Positions 1 to 7,203 of a stretch of DNA of 44,395 nucleotides are shown here, piece by piece. The DNA is from JBMNUL01 sp050946255. GTDB taxonomy: Bacteria; Actinomycetota; Coriobacteriia; Coriobacteriales; CADBOM01. A program made the position numbers and the translations under genes. Location: the NCBI GenBank assembly GCA_050946255.1, contig JBMNUL010000005.1, positions 1-44,395 of the forward strand, in the 5' to 3' direction. Below the pieces are notes generated by a model. It ran no database searches and was not told the origin of the DNA. It saw only the letters and a list, made by a program, of their open reading frames with translations. Position 1 is the first letter of the stretch. Each line of letters starts with the position of its first letter.

Positions 1-161
1 CTCCGGACGAGGTCAGGCGCGACCTTGAGGGCATGCAGACCATGCGCACCCTTGGGAACAACATGGCATGGATTCTGAAGTGCATTGAAGCTGGGAAGAA
101 AGAGGGGATATTCTACCCGGGCCTCACGGAGCCCAAGGAGTTCACGAACTTCATTCGCTAG
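1..161 (+). CDS. C-terminal end of a flavodoxin-fold / FMN reductase-like protein (partial)
   Basis: The window opens inside a gene. The frame beginning at base 3 is open for 52 codons and stops with TAG at 159-161. The visible tail has the pattern MRTLGNNMAWILKCIEAGKK followed by a closing TNFIR. This resembles the C-terminal helix and tail of flavodoxin-family NAD(P)H-dependent FMN reductases and iron-sulfur flavoproteins, in which an N-M-A-W-L-L-K-C-I-E stretch precedes a terminal T-N-F-I-R. The flavin-binding part lies outside the window, so the assignment rests on the tail alone. No terminator was found directly after the stop; the downstream DNA is repetitive. Confidence 0.5.
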   Translation, partial: PDEVRRDLEGMQTMRTLGNNMAWILKCIEAGKKEGIFYPGLTEPKEFTNFIR

Positions 162-189
162 GCTATAAAGTTTGCTCTTAACGAAACCC

Positions 190-344
190 GTCCGAAATGC
201 TTGCAGGATGCTATTAGAACTTCAAAGTTTTTAGCTCGCGGGACAAGTTCGAAATTCTCGCAGGACGCAAACGAAATCCAAGTTGGACTCAAACGAAATC
301 CAAGCTGGACTCAAACGAAATCCAAGCTTGACTCAATCGAAAAA
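190..344. repeat. Short tandem repeat, 22-bp unit, in a gene-free stretch
   Basis: Units at 264-285, 286-307 and 308-329 follow each other without gaps, and a fourth breaks off after about 14 bases (330-344). The core is CAAACGAAATCCAAGC preceded by GACT (GACG in unit 1). Units differ at one to three positions. Just upstream, 190-211 and 247-268 are a looser 22-base pair of copies (GTCCGAAATG... and GTTCGAAATT...), so the array may have grown from an older repeat. The gene-free stretch 162-527 holds only this array and the hairpin after it. No replication initiator or repeat-associated protein is nearby. Function unknown. Confidence 0.75.
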
Positions 345-380
345 ACCAAAGGCTGTCCGTGATATTTTCCGGGCAGCCTT
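341..380 (-). terminator. Rho-independent terminator of the tig-ZIP operon
   Basis: AAGGCTGTCCG (349-359) pairs with CGGGCAGCCTT (370-380) around a 10-base loop, with one G-T pair. Read on the minus strand the stem is followed by TTGGTTTTTT. It lies about 150 bases beyond the stop of the ZIP transporter and is the first terminator-like structure downstream. The plus side (CTTTC) is a poor U-tract, so it mainly serves the minus strand. Confidence 0.7.
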
Positions 381-527
381 CTTTCATGCAATATGTCAGT
401 TCGTCATTGATTTCGCGTCTTCGGAGCCTTGTGTCCTGTCGATTGAATTGCCCTGGACTAGAAGCGGTCGAATCCTCAATGTGGCCAATATCTCAACCTG
501 TCACATCTTTGGAGCGTTGATGCTCTC

Positions 528-1418
528 TCACAAGTTGACAATCAACAGCCCGAAGATCAGTCCGACGATCACAGCTGCCGTGGGCTTCTTTGAATGGAAC
601 AGCATGAAGGATTCCGGGAGTATCTCCCCGAACAGCACATACAACATGGCCCCGCTTGCAAACGCCAAGCTCATTGACAACCAGAACATGTCGATTGCCC
701 CAAGCACGAAGCCGATGACCGCGCCGACGACCATAGTGAAACCCACCAGCGCTGCAATGCCAACTGTCCTTCCCTTGCTGTAGCCAGAGTGCAGGAACGG
801 GATTGCCAAGGACATCGACTCTGGAATGCTGTGGAGTCCTATCAGAATGGAGATCAGGATTCCCGAGCCGATGAGCGAACCATCTGGAATTGCAAAGGAC
901 GCTCCCACGCTCATTCCCGCCGGGAGGTTGTGCATTGCGATTGCAATGGCCATCACAATCCCCGACATCTTCAGGGACTCTTTGGTGTGGCCTTCGGCAA
1001 AGTTGTGCCCGTGCACGTGGGCATGGTGAGCCACTGCGTCGTCATGATGCTGCAGGTGCGCTTCCTTGGCGGCATCGTCTAGGGCGTTGGCGATGAGCGG
1101 GTCGTCGAGGGCGCAGCAATGTGCCCGCTTCTCAGCCCTCATGTCGACCACATGGCCAAGTACCCCCACAACAGCGGCACCTGCCGAGACAAAGGCAACG
1201 ACGGCAACCACATGCGGTATCCCGGATTCGAGCTCGAGGGCCTCTGGTATGAAATCGAAGCAGATTATCGACAGCATGAGTCCAGCCGCGAAGCTCAGGA
1301 GGATGCTGACCGTGCGGTTGGACTCGATGTTGAAGAGCGTGGCGATTAACGCGCCAAGCACTCCGCTTCCAATTCCGGTTATGCAGGTTACAAGTAGTAG
1401 ACAGACGAGCGCAGACAT
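528..1418 (-). CDS. ZIP-family divalent metal transporter
   Basis: A 296-residue polytopic membrane protein that probably imports Zn2+ or other divalent cations. About eight hydrophobic segments surround a cytoplasmic loop (about 93-150) rich in histidine (HLQHHDD, HHAHVHGH), typical of ZIP proteins. The two core helices carry the family metal-site patterns: H163-N-L-P-A-G in TM4 and H196-S-I-P-E200 in TM5. Two cysteines (101-102) add to the metal-rich loop. The ATG at 1416-1418 overlaps the stop of the trigger factor gene (TAATG), so translation is probably coupled. Metal specificity cannot be told from sequence. Confidence 0.9.
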   Translation of the reverse strand: MSALVCLLLVTCITGIGSGVLGALIATLFNIESNRTVSILLSFAAGLMLSIICFDFIPEALELESGIPHVVAVVAFVSAGAAVVGVLGHVVDMRAEKRAHCCALDDPLIANALDDAAKEAHLQHHDDAVAHHAHVHGHNFAEGHTKESLKMSGIVMAIAIAMHNLPAGMSVGASFAIPDGSLIGSGILISILIGLHSIPESMSLAIPFLHSGYSKGRTVGIAALVGFTMVVGAVIGFVLGAIDMFWLSMSLAFASGAMLYVLFGEILPESFMLFHSKKPTAAVIVGLIFGLLIVNL

Positions 1419-2812
1419 TACATTCCGAAGCTCTCGTCAAAGTTGGGGAATCCGCCTGCTCCGAAAGGCGACATCTGGGGGATGCTATCCGGGGGAACCT
1501 CAATGTCGTTCGTGGTCACCTTGGCTGTCTCGAGCAACCACTTGTGGGCCTTGAGCCTCCTGGCAACCTCCTCGACTGCATACATCCGATGCGTTTCCTC
1601 GAACTGCTTCTTGGCATCTTCCTCATGTCCCGGAGCGAACGCCTTGTAAGCCTCCTCGATGTCATCATCGGTGAGCTCGCCGAGCTTCACTTCGAAGAGC
1701 TTGTCGAGGGAGAATCCCTGCCGGATGATCTCGCGGGCGCTCATCATGACCTGCATGTTGAGCTGTTGCCTGTCGATTCCCTGCTCTTCAATCATGTCGT
1801 CTATGGTCTTGCCCTGCTGTGCCAGCTGGGTGCGCATGTTGTTGTAGATGCTGTTTGCAGCAGCCTCGTATATCTCGTCGTTGATCTTTCCCTGGAACCT
1901 CTCGGAGAGCTTGGAATCGACGATTGCGCTCATTTCCTGCTGTGCCTGCTTGTCAACGGTGGCCTCGAGCTCCTCGCGGATCTGCTTGCGCAGTCCCTCG
2001 ACGTTTCCTGCCTTGGGAACATTAACCTCGACCCACGCGTTGGAGATCTTCGGCACCATCTGACGCTGGAAATCCTTGACCTCGACCGTGGTGTTGTAGG
2101 TCTCCGTGTCGTCGAGGTCGCCGGTGTAGTCCTTGGGGGCCTCGAAGTCGAAGTTCTTCTTCTCGCCGACCTTCATGCCCACGATGTGGTCGATGAAGTC
2201 CTTGGGCATGTAGTCGTAGCTGAGCTCGAGGAGCCTTCCCTCTCCGCAAAGCCCTGGGACCTCCTTGCCGTCTTTGGTGGTTTGCATGTCGATGGTCACG
2301 AATTGACCGAGCTCGCAGGGCTCTCCCTTGTCGTCTTTGCGCTTGTAGGTGGTGTTCAGCTCTGCGATTTGCTCGATGCGCTTGTCGATGGCCTCCTCAG
2401 GGATCACATAATGTGGAACGGTGACCTCAACGGGATCATAGGAGGTGAGCTCGTACTTGGGCTTTAGCAGCGCGTGGATCGTGAACTCGAAATCCTCGTC
2501 ACGATGCGGGTCCTCGTTGCTGGAGCATTCGGGCTCGAACGCAAGGTCGAGGTCCGCCTCTCTGCTGATGACGATTGGGGAGAGCCTTCCCATCACGTGG
2601 TTCTTGAGAAGGTATTCGAACTGCATGTCTCCCATGGTCTTGCGGAGATAGGTCTCTGCATCTTCGCCCTCGGGAATTCGGATCCTTGCATTCCTGGCGA
2701 TGATTCCAAGTGCTGCGTCGATCGCCTCGTTGACGTCCTCGCCGTCGAAGGTGACATAATACTCGATCTTCGTGTGCTTTATCGGCTTCTTGATAATCTT
2801 TATCGGTTCCAT
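1418..2812 (-). CDS. tig: Trigger factor-like peptidyl-prolyl isomerase chaperone
   Basis: A 464-residue protein with trigger-factor architecture: N-terminal domain (1-115), FKBP-type PPIase domain (about 160-250, with G-Q-F-V-T-I-D and I-V-G-M-K-V-G-E patterns) and a long helical C-terminal chaperone domain that includes an L-A-Q-Q-G-K-T-I-D-D-M stretch. The start chosen is ATG 2812, eight bases after AAGGAG; an upstream in-frame start would lie before this ribosome site. The ribosome-docking signature of the family (G-F-R-x-G-K-x-P) is not visible. At the equivalent place the sequence runs A-R-I-R-I-P-E-G-E-D, so binding next to ribosomal protein L23 may be changed or lost. The C-terminal 35 residues are Gly/Pro/Phe-rich. 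It shares TAATG with the ZIP gene. Confidence 0.85.
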   Translation of the reverse strand: MEPIKIIKKPIKHTKIEYYVTFDGEDVNEAIDAALGIIARNARIRIPEGEDAETYLRKTMGDMQFEYLLKNHVMGRLSPIVISREADLDLAFEPECSSNEDPHRDEDFEFTIHALLKPKYELTSYDPVEVTVPHYVIPEEAIDKRIEQIAELNTTYKRKDDKGEPCELGQFVTIDMQTTKDGKEVPGLCGEGRLLELSYDYMPKDFIDHIVGMKVGEKKNFDFEAPKDYTGDLDDTETYNTTVEVKDFQRQMVPKISNAWVEVNVPKAGNVEGLRKQIREELEATVDKQAQQEMSAIVDSKLSERFQGKINDEIYEAAANSIYNNMRTQLAQQGKTIDDMIEEQGIDRQQLNMQVMMSAREIIRQGFSLDKLFEVKLGELTDDDIEEAYKAFAPGHEEDAKKQFEETHRMYAVEEVARRLKAHKWLLETAKVTTNDIEVPPDSIPQMSPFGAGGFPNFDESFGM

Positions 2813-3130
2813 GGCTGCTGCTCCTTGTTTTTGACAACCGGCTGCCACTGCCGGGTAAATTCGCGTAACGACAACGATATCCCTTGATTTGCAATTAGTC
2901 CAGAAACATTAACAAAGGTTGTGGATAACCGTGGACATATTTACTGGCGGCGTGTCCAAATTTCCATGAATGGCATATCAGATTCATGTTGGTTTCGTGC
3001 CGAATAGATAGGGACCCTCGACTACTTCTGTCAGTAATATAATATGATGCTGAGCACAAGCTACACACTCGAACAGCAAGTCGAGCCGAGGCTAGTGCCC
3101 TGGCATCATCTCAACAAGACGGGAGAAAAC
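2813..3130. promoter_or_regulatory. Divergent intergenic region of tig and the DUF3467 gene
   Basis: This 318-base region carries the promoters of both flanking genes. On the plus strand a perfect -10 (TATAAT, 3038-3043) lies about 90 bases before the DUF3467 start, with no good -35. A single perfect DnaA-box match (TTATCCACA on the minus strand, 2920-2928) is present but isolated. The rest is AT-richer than the genes, and no RNA gene was recognised. Confidence 0.45.
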
Positions 3131-3400
3131 ATGGCTGATCAGCAGAACAAGCCGGCAAATCTCAACATCACGGCTAAACCGGAAGACCTCAAGGGCGTGT
3201 ATGCCAACATGTCCATCATCGCGTCGACTCCTTCAGAGTCCCGCATCGATTTCATCTACAACGATCATTCCCCGAGCCCCGACAACAACGCTCCGTCCTA
3301 TCTGGTCTCACGCGTAATCTTGTCGCACAATCAGCTCGTCGCGCTCTACAACGCTCTTAACGAGCATCTCGAGAAGAATCCTGGCCTGAGGGGCCAGTAG
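3131..3400 (+). CDS. DUF3467-family protein
   Basis: A small soluble protein of 89 residues. The start ATG 3131 follows GGGAGAAAAC; a longer reading from 3044 would begin on the promoter -10 and lacks a ribosome site. The pattern P-E-D-L-K-G-V-Y-A-N near the start, a central D-F-I-Y-N-D strand and a late S-R-V-I-L-S-H-N-Q segment match the DUF3467 family. That family consists of short proteins of unknown biochemical role found across bacteria. It stands alone between a divergent tig and a convergent HD-domain gene, so neighbours give no clue to function. Confidence 0.75.
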   Translation: MADQQNKPANLNITAKPEDLKGVYANMSIIASTPSESRIDFIYNDHSPSPDNNAPSYLVSRVILSHNQLVALYNALNEHLEKNPGLRGQ

Positions 3401-3406
3401 CAACTT

Positions 3407-3462
3407 CGACGAGTTGCGGCAAGGTACCGTCGGGCTTATAACGATGAGTTGCGGCAAGGTAC
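3407..3462. repeat. Imperfect 21-bp direct repeat, 35-base period
   Basis: GAGTTGCGGCAAGGTAC occurs at 3411-3427 and 3446-3462, each preceded by CGAC or CGAT, directly after the DUF3467 stop. Only two copies are present and no inverted structure is obvious. Probably a local duplication. Confidence 0.6.
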
Positions 3463-3490
3463 TTTCGCACTTGGAAAAATTGCATGAACT

Positions 3491-3532
3491 AGCTGCGGAT
3501 TCTGAACCCCCATGGGTTTTGGGTCCGCAGCT
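3491..3532. terminator. Hairpin between convergent genes, probable bidirectional terminator
   Basis: AGCTGCGGA (3491-3499) pairs perfectly with TCCGCAGCT (3524-3532), and the loop can add CCC/GGG pairs. It abuts the stop of the minus-strand HD gene (3534) and follows the plus-strand DUF3467 gene. T-tracts are weak on both sides (ATTTTTCC about 12 bases out on the minus strand), so efficiency is uncertain. Confidence 0.5.
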
Positions 3533-3533
3533 T

Positions 3534-4661
3534 TCAGATTATCCGGTCTCCAGTGATCTCCTCGTACCTGGATTTCATGAGGTTGAGGATAAAGACGTCC
3601 AACCTGAGTCTCTCTCCAACCGGTGTATCAGGTGGGAACTTGCTGGTGGCCCTGTAGTATCTGTCCTCGATTGACACGATCTTGTCGTCCTGTGCGTGCT
3701 TGTCCGCATAGCAGACTATCGACGACTCGGTGAAATCTCTCGGGCACACTCCCATGAACCCGTCGTGGTCCAGCACGATTTGCGCCAATGCGTCGTAGCC
3801 ACGCTCGCAGAGGAAAGTCCTCCCTTTTCTGGAGTGGACCCTCTCGACCCTCTTGATGTCGTGGAGCATCCCACCGCTAGCGCAAAGCTCGGTGTCGAGA
3901 TGATATCCATGTCCGTTCAGATTTCTCGCCATCCTCCGGCAAATTCGCGAAGTCGTCGCGCAGTGCTCTCTCACATTCTGGGGCGTCTGGGCTTCGTCGA
4001 AGAGTTCCTCGCATCTCGAGAGGGAAACGCCCCTCTGCCTTGCCGCGTTGGCCAACAGCGCACTTGGGCCAGAAGGGTCGGATCCACGTAGAACGGTTCC
4101 GCTATCGTTGGTTTCCACAATCGTGGGGGAGAGCTTCTCGGCGAATTCTGCAGAGCCGGTCGTGCCGTTCTCAGGTTCATCCGCTTTCAACTTCCCGGCC
4201 TTCAGCATGTCGGCCAATAAATTTGCCCGAACTGCAATCGGAAATCCAGACTCACCCTCTAATCGAGGAAGCGTAGCGTCGTTCGAACTGAGCGAGGATA
4301 CGACTTCGAAGACCGTCGAGGGTTTGACGGACGGCATGTCGAACGGGAGAATCGCAATTCCATCTATTTCCCCGTCTCGACCAGATTCTCTAAGGGCAAT
4401 CTCCAGCGCAGCGGCGACTTGTCCCGCGAATGAAGTCCGATTCGATTGGACCAGGGTGGTAACGTTTCCGTCTAGGCACGTTGCGACATCGCCGTCTGTT
4501 TCTCCAGAGACCACGTAGACATGTTCGGCGCCTCCATCCAGAAGCGTTCGAGCTGTCATCTCCACAGCTGGGAACCCATTCACGTCGGAGAGGAACCCAA
4601 AATCCGATGGACCGTCTCCGTTGGAAGCCACACCATTTGTCACGATTCCGATAAAGCGCAT
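3534..4661 (-). CDS. Fusion of a degenerate MobA/MocA-like domain with an HD phosphohydrolase domain
   Basis: A 375-residue protein. Residues 1-200 follow the plan of MobA/MocA-type nucleotidyltransferases: a first strand I-G-I-V-T-N-G, an N-G-F-P-A-V segment in place of the usual G-x-P-L, and an L-P-F-D-M-P strand (105-110) corresponding to the metal-binding G-D-M-P. The nucleotide loop of active enzymes (L-A-G-G-x-S-x-R-M-G...K) is not there. Residues 228-320 form an HD domain with H233, the H267-D268 pair, H276 and D320, so the hydrolase half appears intact. NTase-HD fusions are known near molybdenum-hydroxylase maturation genes in anaerobes, but no such genes are here. Start M at 4661 follows AAAGAGGCGGCA. 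Substrate unknown. Confidence 0.65.
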   Translation of the reverse strand: MRFIGIVTNGVASNGDGPSDFGFLSDVNGFPAVEMTARTLLDGGAEHVYVVSGETDGDVATCLDGNVTTLVQSNRTSFAGQVAAALEIALRESGRDGEIDGIAILPFDMPSVKPSTVFEVVSSLSSNDATLPRLEGESGFPIAVRANLLADMLKAGKLKADEPENGTTGSAEFAEKLSPTIVETNDSGTVLRGSDPSGPSALLANAARQRGVSLSRCEELFDEAQTPQNVREHCATTSRICRRMARNLNGHGYHLDTELCASGGMLHDIKRVERVHSRKGRTFLCERGYDALAQIVLDHDGFMGVCPRDFTESSIVCYADKHAQDDKIVSIEDRYYRATSKFPPDTPVGERLRLDVFILNLMKSRYEEITGDRII

Positions 4662-4813
4662 TGCCGCCTCTTTCCAGTTCTCGCCACGCTGAAGTTTCGC
4701 ATCGCATCTGTTTTCGCGGAACTTGCAGGTCTTGAATGCAAGCACATTGAAATTACACTATATTAGCGAATGGATTCATGATTGATCATTTCGCGATTGG
4801 CAGGCGATAAAGC

Positions 4814-5023
4814 ATGGACAAGAAGGACCGCAAGTGCTCGAACTGCAAGTTCCAGATTGCGAATTACTGTGGCAATCTCCTATATCTTGCCTCGATAGGG
4901 TCCGACGATACATATGTGGAGGTAGAGCCAGACTTCCATTGCGAGTTCTGGACCAAGTATCCATATCCCAATGAAGACGATCTCTCTGGAGAGCGTCCGA
5001 AATACATGAATCCCAGCAGCTGA
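4814..5023 (+). CDS. Small cysteine-containing protein of unknown function
   Basis: A 69-residue reading frame starting ATG 4814 (weak GGCAGGCG site upstream). It has C8-x-x-C11 near the N-terminus, then C19 and C43, a spacing that could hold one zinc ion or iron. It is hydrophilic at both ends and has no signal peptide or membrane helix. The product is unrecognised. It lies divergently from the HD-domain gene and convergently with the peptidase gene, so it would be transcribed alone. Reality of the gene is supported by the ordered C-x-x-C motif and balanced composition, but it remains unproven. Confidence 0.5.
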   Translation: MDKKDRKCSNCKFQIANYCGNLLYLASIGSDDTYVEVEPDFHCEFWTKYPYPNEDDLSGERPKYMNPSS

Positions 5024-5093
5024 TTCCTCACGGGTTCTCAGTGATCTTTTTTGTAGCAGGGAAAATTCTCCCGCCCGGGATTCCCAAGTGCTC

Positions 5094-5831
5094 TCAGTTT
5101 TCCGGGGCGTTATTCAAGAGCTTCAAAGCGTTTCGCAGCATCGTCTCGAGTCCGAGTGGACCATGCATTTCCTCGGGGTGCCACTGCACTCCCAGAAACA
5201 GCTTCTTCGCTGGGTCTTCTATTGCCTCGATCACTCCATCACCGGAAATCGCACTTGCGACGAATTCATCTGGTATTTCCTTGATTGCCTGATGATGCAT
5301 AGAGTTGACCCTGTGAACTCCCTTTCCAATGATTTGAGCCAGCTTCGTGTTCGGAATCACCTCGACCTCGTGCGTGGGGTTGTCGAACGGCTGTCCCTGC
5401 ATGTGGTTGTAGGAGTAACCAGCCCTCTGGGTTTCGATGTCCTGATATAGGTCGCCGCCGAAGGCGACGTTCATGATCTGCGTCCCCCTGCAGATGCACA
5501 GTGCCGGAACGTCTAGCTCATGTGCACAGCGCAGCATGGAGATCTCGAAGTCGTCGTATTCGATCGAGGTGGGGCTGAGGGTGGGGCTGGGCTCTTCATC
5601 AGTGTAGGTGGACGGATCGATGTCGAAACCTCCGAGTGCCATGACGATTGAAGCGCCTTCTATATAGTGGATCATGTCGGAGCGATCGATCAGGTGGGGA
5701 AGGTAGACCGGCATGGCGCCAATTGCCTGAATGATGTCGGGAAAGGATCTCGGCACCTCATAGTTCCGCGAAATAGAATTGTACCTGGGTGAAAGGACGA
5801 TGATGGGTTTCCCACAAGAAAGCAGCGCCAA
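5094..5831 (-). CDS. Gamma-glutamyl-gamma-aminobutyrate hydrolase-like class I glutamine amidotransferase (peptidase C26)
   Basis: 245 residues forming a class I glutamine-amidotransferase fold. The nucleophile elbow reads C-I-C114-R-G-T-Q, and the remaining triad is H218 and E220 in G-V-Q-W-H-P-E. The substrate-side N-S-M-H-H-Q segment (176-181) and G-G-F-D-I-D-P (67-73) are typical of the PuuD-like group, which cleaves gamma-glutamyl bonds of polyamine or GABA conjugates. The start is uncertain: the first strand P-I-I-V-L begins nine residues in, so TTG 5831 fits, with AAGGA about 12 bases upstream. No polyamine-pathway gene is adjacent, so the substrate is not established. Confidence 0.8.
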   Translation of the reverse strand: MALLSCGKPIIVLSPRYNSISRNYEVPRSFPDIIQAIGAMPVYLPHLIDRSDMIHYIEGASIVMALGGFDIDPSTYTDEEPSPTLSPTSIEYDDFEISMLRCAHELDVPALCICRGTQIMNVAFGGDLYQDIETQRAGYSYNHMQGQPFDNPTHEVEVIPNTKLAQIIGKGVHRVNSMHHQAIKEIPDEFVASAISGDGVIEAIEDPAKKLFLGVQWHPEEMHGPLGLETMLRNALKLLNNAPEN

Positions 5832-5945
5832 ATCTATTCATCTTCCTTCAGATATCCAGGTTAGCATTACCAGACGATTATTGCATTTGCATTCGGGCTC
5901 TTGGCTCAACCCTGTGCATTCTACCGCTGAATTTGCCTTATAGCG

Positions 5946-5976
5946 TTGTGATTGGAGAGAGTAATGGTATACTCTC
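5946..5976 (+). promoter_or_regulatory. Promoter of the tRNA-His gene with an overlapping palindrome
   Basis: TTGTGA (5946-5951), a 16-base spacer and TATACT (5968-5973) place transcription start near 5980, about 16 bases before the tRNA. GAGAGTA (5957-5963) and TACTCTC (5970-5976) form a perfect inverted repeat over the -10, which could be an operator or chance. Confidence 0.5.
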
Positions 5977-5996
5977 AATTCAGTTTTGCCACCGAT

Positions 5997-6074
5997 GGTG
6001 GGTGTCGCCTAGTTGGCTAAGGCGCCAGATTGTGGCTCTGGAGATCGAGGGTTCGAGTCCCTTCACCCACCCCA
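5997..6074 (+). tRNA. tRNA-His (GTG)
   Basis: A full cloverleaf. The acceptor arm is GGTGGGTG (5997-6004) paired with CACCCACC (6064-6071). It has eight pairs because of the extra G-1:C73 pair that marks tRNA-His. The anticodon loop is TTGTGGC with anticodon GTG. The T arm contains GTTCGAGTC, and CCA (6072-6074) is encoded in the gene. Confidence 0.95.
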
Positions 6075-6086
6075 GCTCGTTTTCCC

Positions 6087-6113
6087 GCCAGGCTGATATG
6101 ACCTGGCTTTTTT
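6087..6113 (+). terminator. Rho-independent terminator of tRNA-His
   Basis: GCCAGG (6087-6092) pairs with CCTGGC (6102-6107), followed by TTTTTT. It begins 13 bases after the tRNA, so tRNA-His is probably a single-gene transcript. Confidence 0.85.
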
Positions 6114-6229
6114 CAAAGGATATACCGGGGTCCATGCCCAGATATTCGAAGCGCCCTGCTCCGATAGCCGCTTGCCGCGACTCCGAAATTTATCATTGCA
6201 AATATTCGAAAAGATAATAGAATGCTTTT

Positions 6230-6305
6230 GGGCCGTTAGCTCAGATGGTAGAGCAGGGGACTCTTAATCCCAAGGTCAGGGGTTCGACCCCCCTACGGCC
6301 TACCA
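6230..6305 (+). tRNA. tRNA-Lys (CTT)
   Basis: A 76-base cloverleaf. The acceptor GGGCCGT (6230-6236) pairs with ACGGCCT (6295-6301), including a closing G-U. The D arm begins TAGCTCAG, the anticodon loop is CTCTTAA with anticodon CTT, the T loop contains GTTCGAC, and CCA is encoded (6303-6305). A -10-like GATAAT lies at 6213-6218 without a clear -35. Confidence 0.95.
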
Positions 6306-6315
6306 CGTGTAAACT

Positions 6316-6351
6316 GCAGGTCAATCCGTTAGCTCGGGTTGGCCTGCTTTA
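6316..6351 (+). terminator. Rho-independent terminator of tRNA-Lys
   Basis: GCAGGTCAATCC (6316-6327) pairs with GGGTTGGCCTGC (6336-6347), with two wobble pairs and an 8-base loop, followed by TTTATTGTTATTT. It begins 11 bases after the tRNA. Confidence 0.8.
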
Positions 6352-6568
6352 TTGTTATTTGGTCGATATAACCTCAGATACAACCTAAATGCAATCTCGA
6401 TGCTCGTCAGATGCCATTTTCATCTGGCCTGTTTTCTCGTTATTTGCGCTCTTCCTCTTTCCGACCCTCCAAGTTACAAGATGTTGTGCGAGAATTGAGA
6501 CATGTGATTGTCTAGGATTAGCTAATAGCGTGTTTTATCATGACCGGTACTTGGCGGGCGGCAATACG

Positions 6569-7111
6569 ATGCAAAGGATTTTCTTTACGGCAGACCTTCA
6601 TCTCGGACACGAGCAGATGCTCCATCAGATGGAACGTCCCTTCTCCACTGTCCAGGAGATGAACGAGGGTCTGATATCAAACATAAACCGCACCGTATCC
6701 CCGTGCGACACGCTCTATATTCTCGGGGATATTTCCTACAAGATTCCACGCGAAGAATCCGTGAAGCTGGTCTCGCAGATCAATTGCAACGACATCAGGC
6801 TGGTCAAGGGAAACCACGACAAGGATTACTCGGGGATGGGCTTGTTCACGTCTATCGAGGACTACACCGAGTTCAAATACGGCAGGGATAACAGGAGATT
6901 CTGCCTATTCCATTTTCCGATACTCTACTGGGCTGGGCAGCGCGGAGGGTCTATCCACCTGCACGGGCACATTCACAGCAAAGGTGACGAGTACAACATC
7001 AAGAACCTAAAGCGCGGAGTGCTCAGATACGACGTGGGGGTAGACGCCAACTCCTATCGTCCGATCTGCATCGACGAAATCATCTCACTGGTCAAGCGTT
7101 ATTCTTGGTAA
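6569..7111 (+). CDS. Calcineurin-like metallophosphoesterase
   Basis: A compact 180-residue dinuclear-metal phosphoesterase. All family blocks are present: D9-L-H11 with H14 in the first block, G53-D54, G81-N-H-D84, H115 in the F-H-F-P segment, and G133-H-I-H136. A short single-domain form with an N-terminal T-A-D-L-H-L-G-H is typical of bacterial and phage stand-alone phosphoesterases of unknown substrate. The start M at 6569 (after GGCGGGCGGC) puts the first beta strand at residue 3; the longer frame from 6389 would add an unlikely Cys/Phe-rich leader over the tRNA-Lys downstream region. Transcribed alone; the next gene is convergent. A GGTAAC/GTTACC pair (7107-7112, 7132-7137) follows the stop. 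Confidence 0.9.
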   Translation: MQRIFFTADLHLGHEQMLHQMERPFSTVQEMNEGLISNINRTVSPCDTLYILGDISYKIPREESVKLVSQINCNDIRLVKGNHDKDYSGMGLFTSIEDYTEFKYGRDNRRFCLFHFPILYWAGQRGGSIHLHGHIHSKGDEYNIKNLKRGVLRYDVGVDANSYRPICIDEIISLVKRYSW

Positions 7112-7203
7112 CCTCGGGTAGTGTCTGCGGAGTTACCAGTCGTGTGCTAGCGCTTGCTGTATTTCGTCGTCTTGATGGTCCCTACGGCACTTCTTGCAGC
7201 CGG

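Noticed and set aside
264..344. Possible plasmid iterons or CRISPR
   Set aside because: Units abut without spacers, and there is no replication or cas gene.
283..783. 166-codon plus-strand frame starting in the tandem repeat
   Set aside because: It runs antisense through the terminator and the ZIP gene's 3' part and has no domain or ribosome site.
2920..2928. Perfect DnaA box (TTATCCACA) as a sign of an origin
   Set aside because: It is a single box without clustering, DUE or dnaA/dnaN neighbours; one such 9-mer is not surprising by chance in a window of this size.
6328..6335. GTTAGCTC in the tRNA-Lys terminator loop as a tRNA fragment
   Set aside because: Eight bases only, with no other tRNA-like pairing around it; treated as chance.
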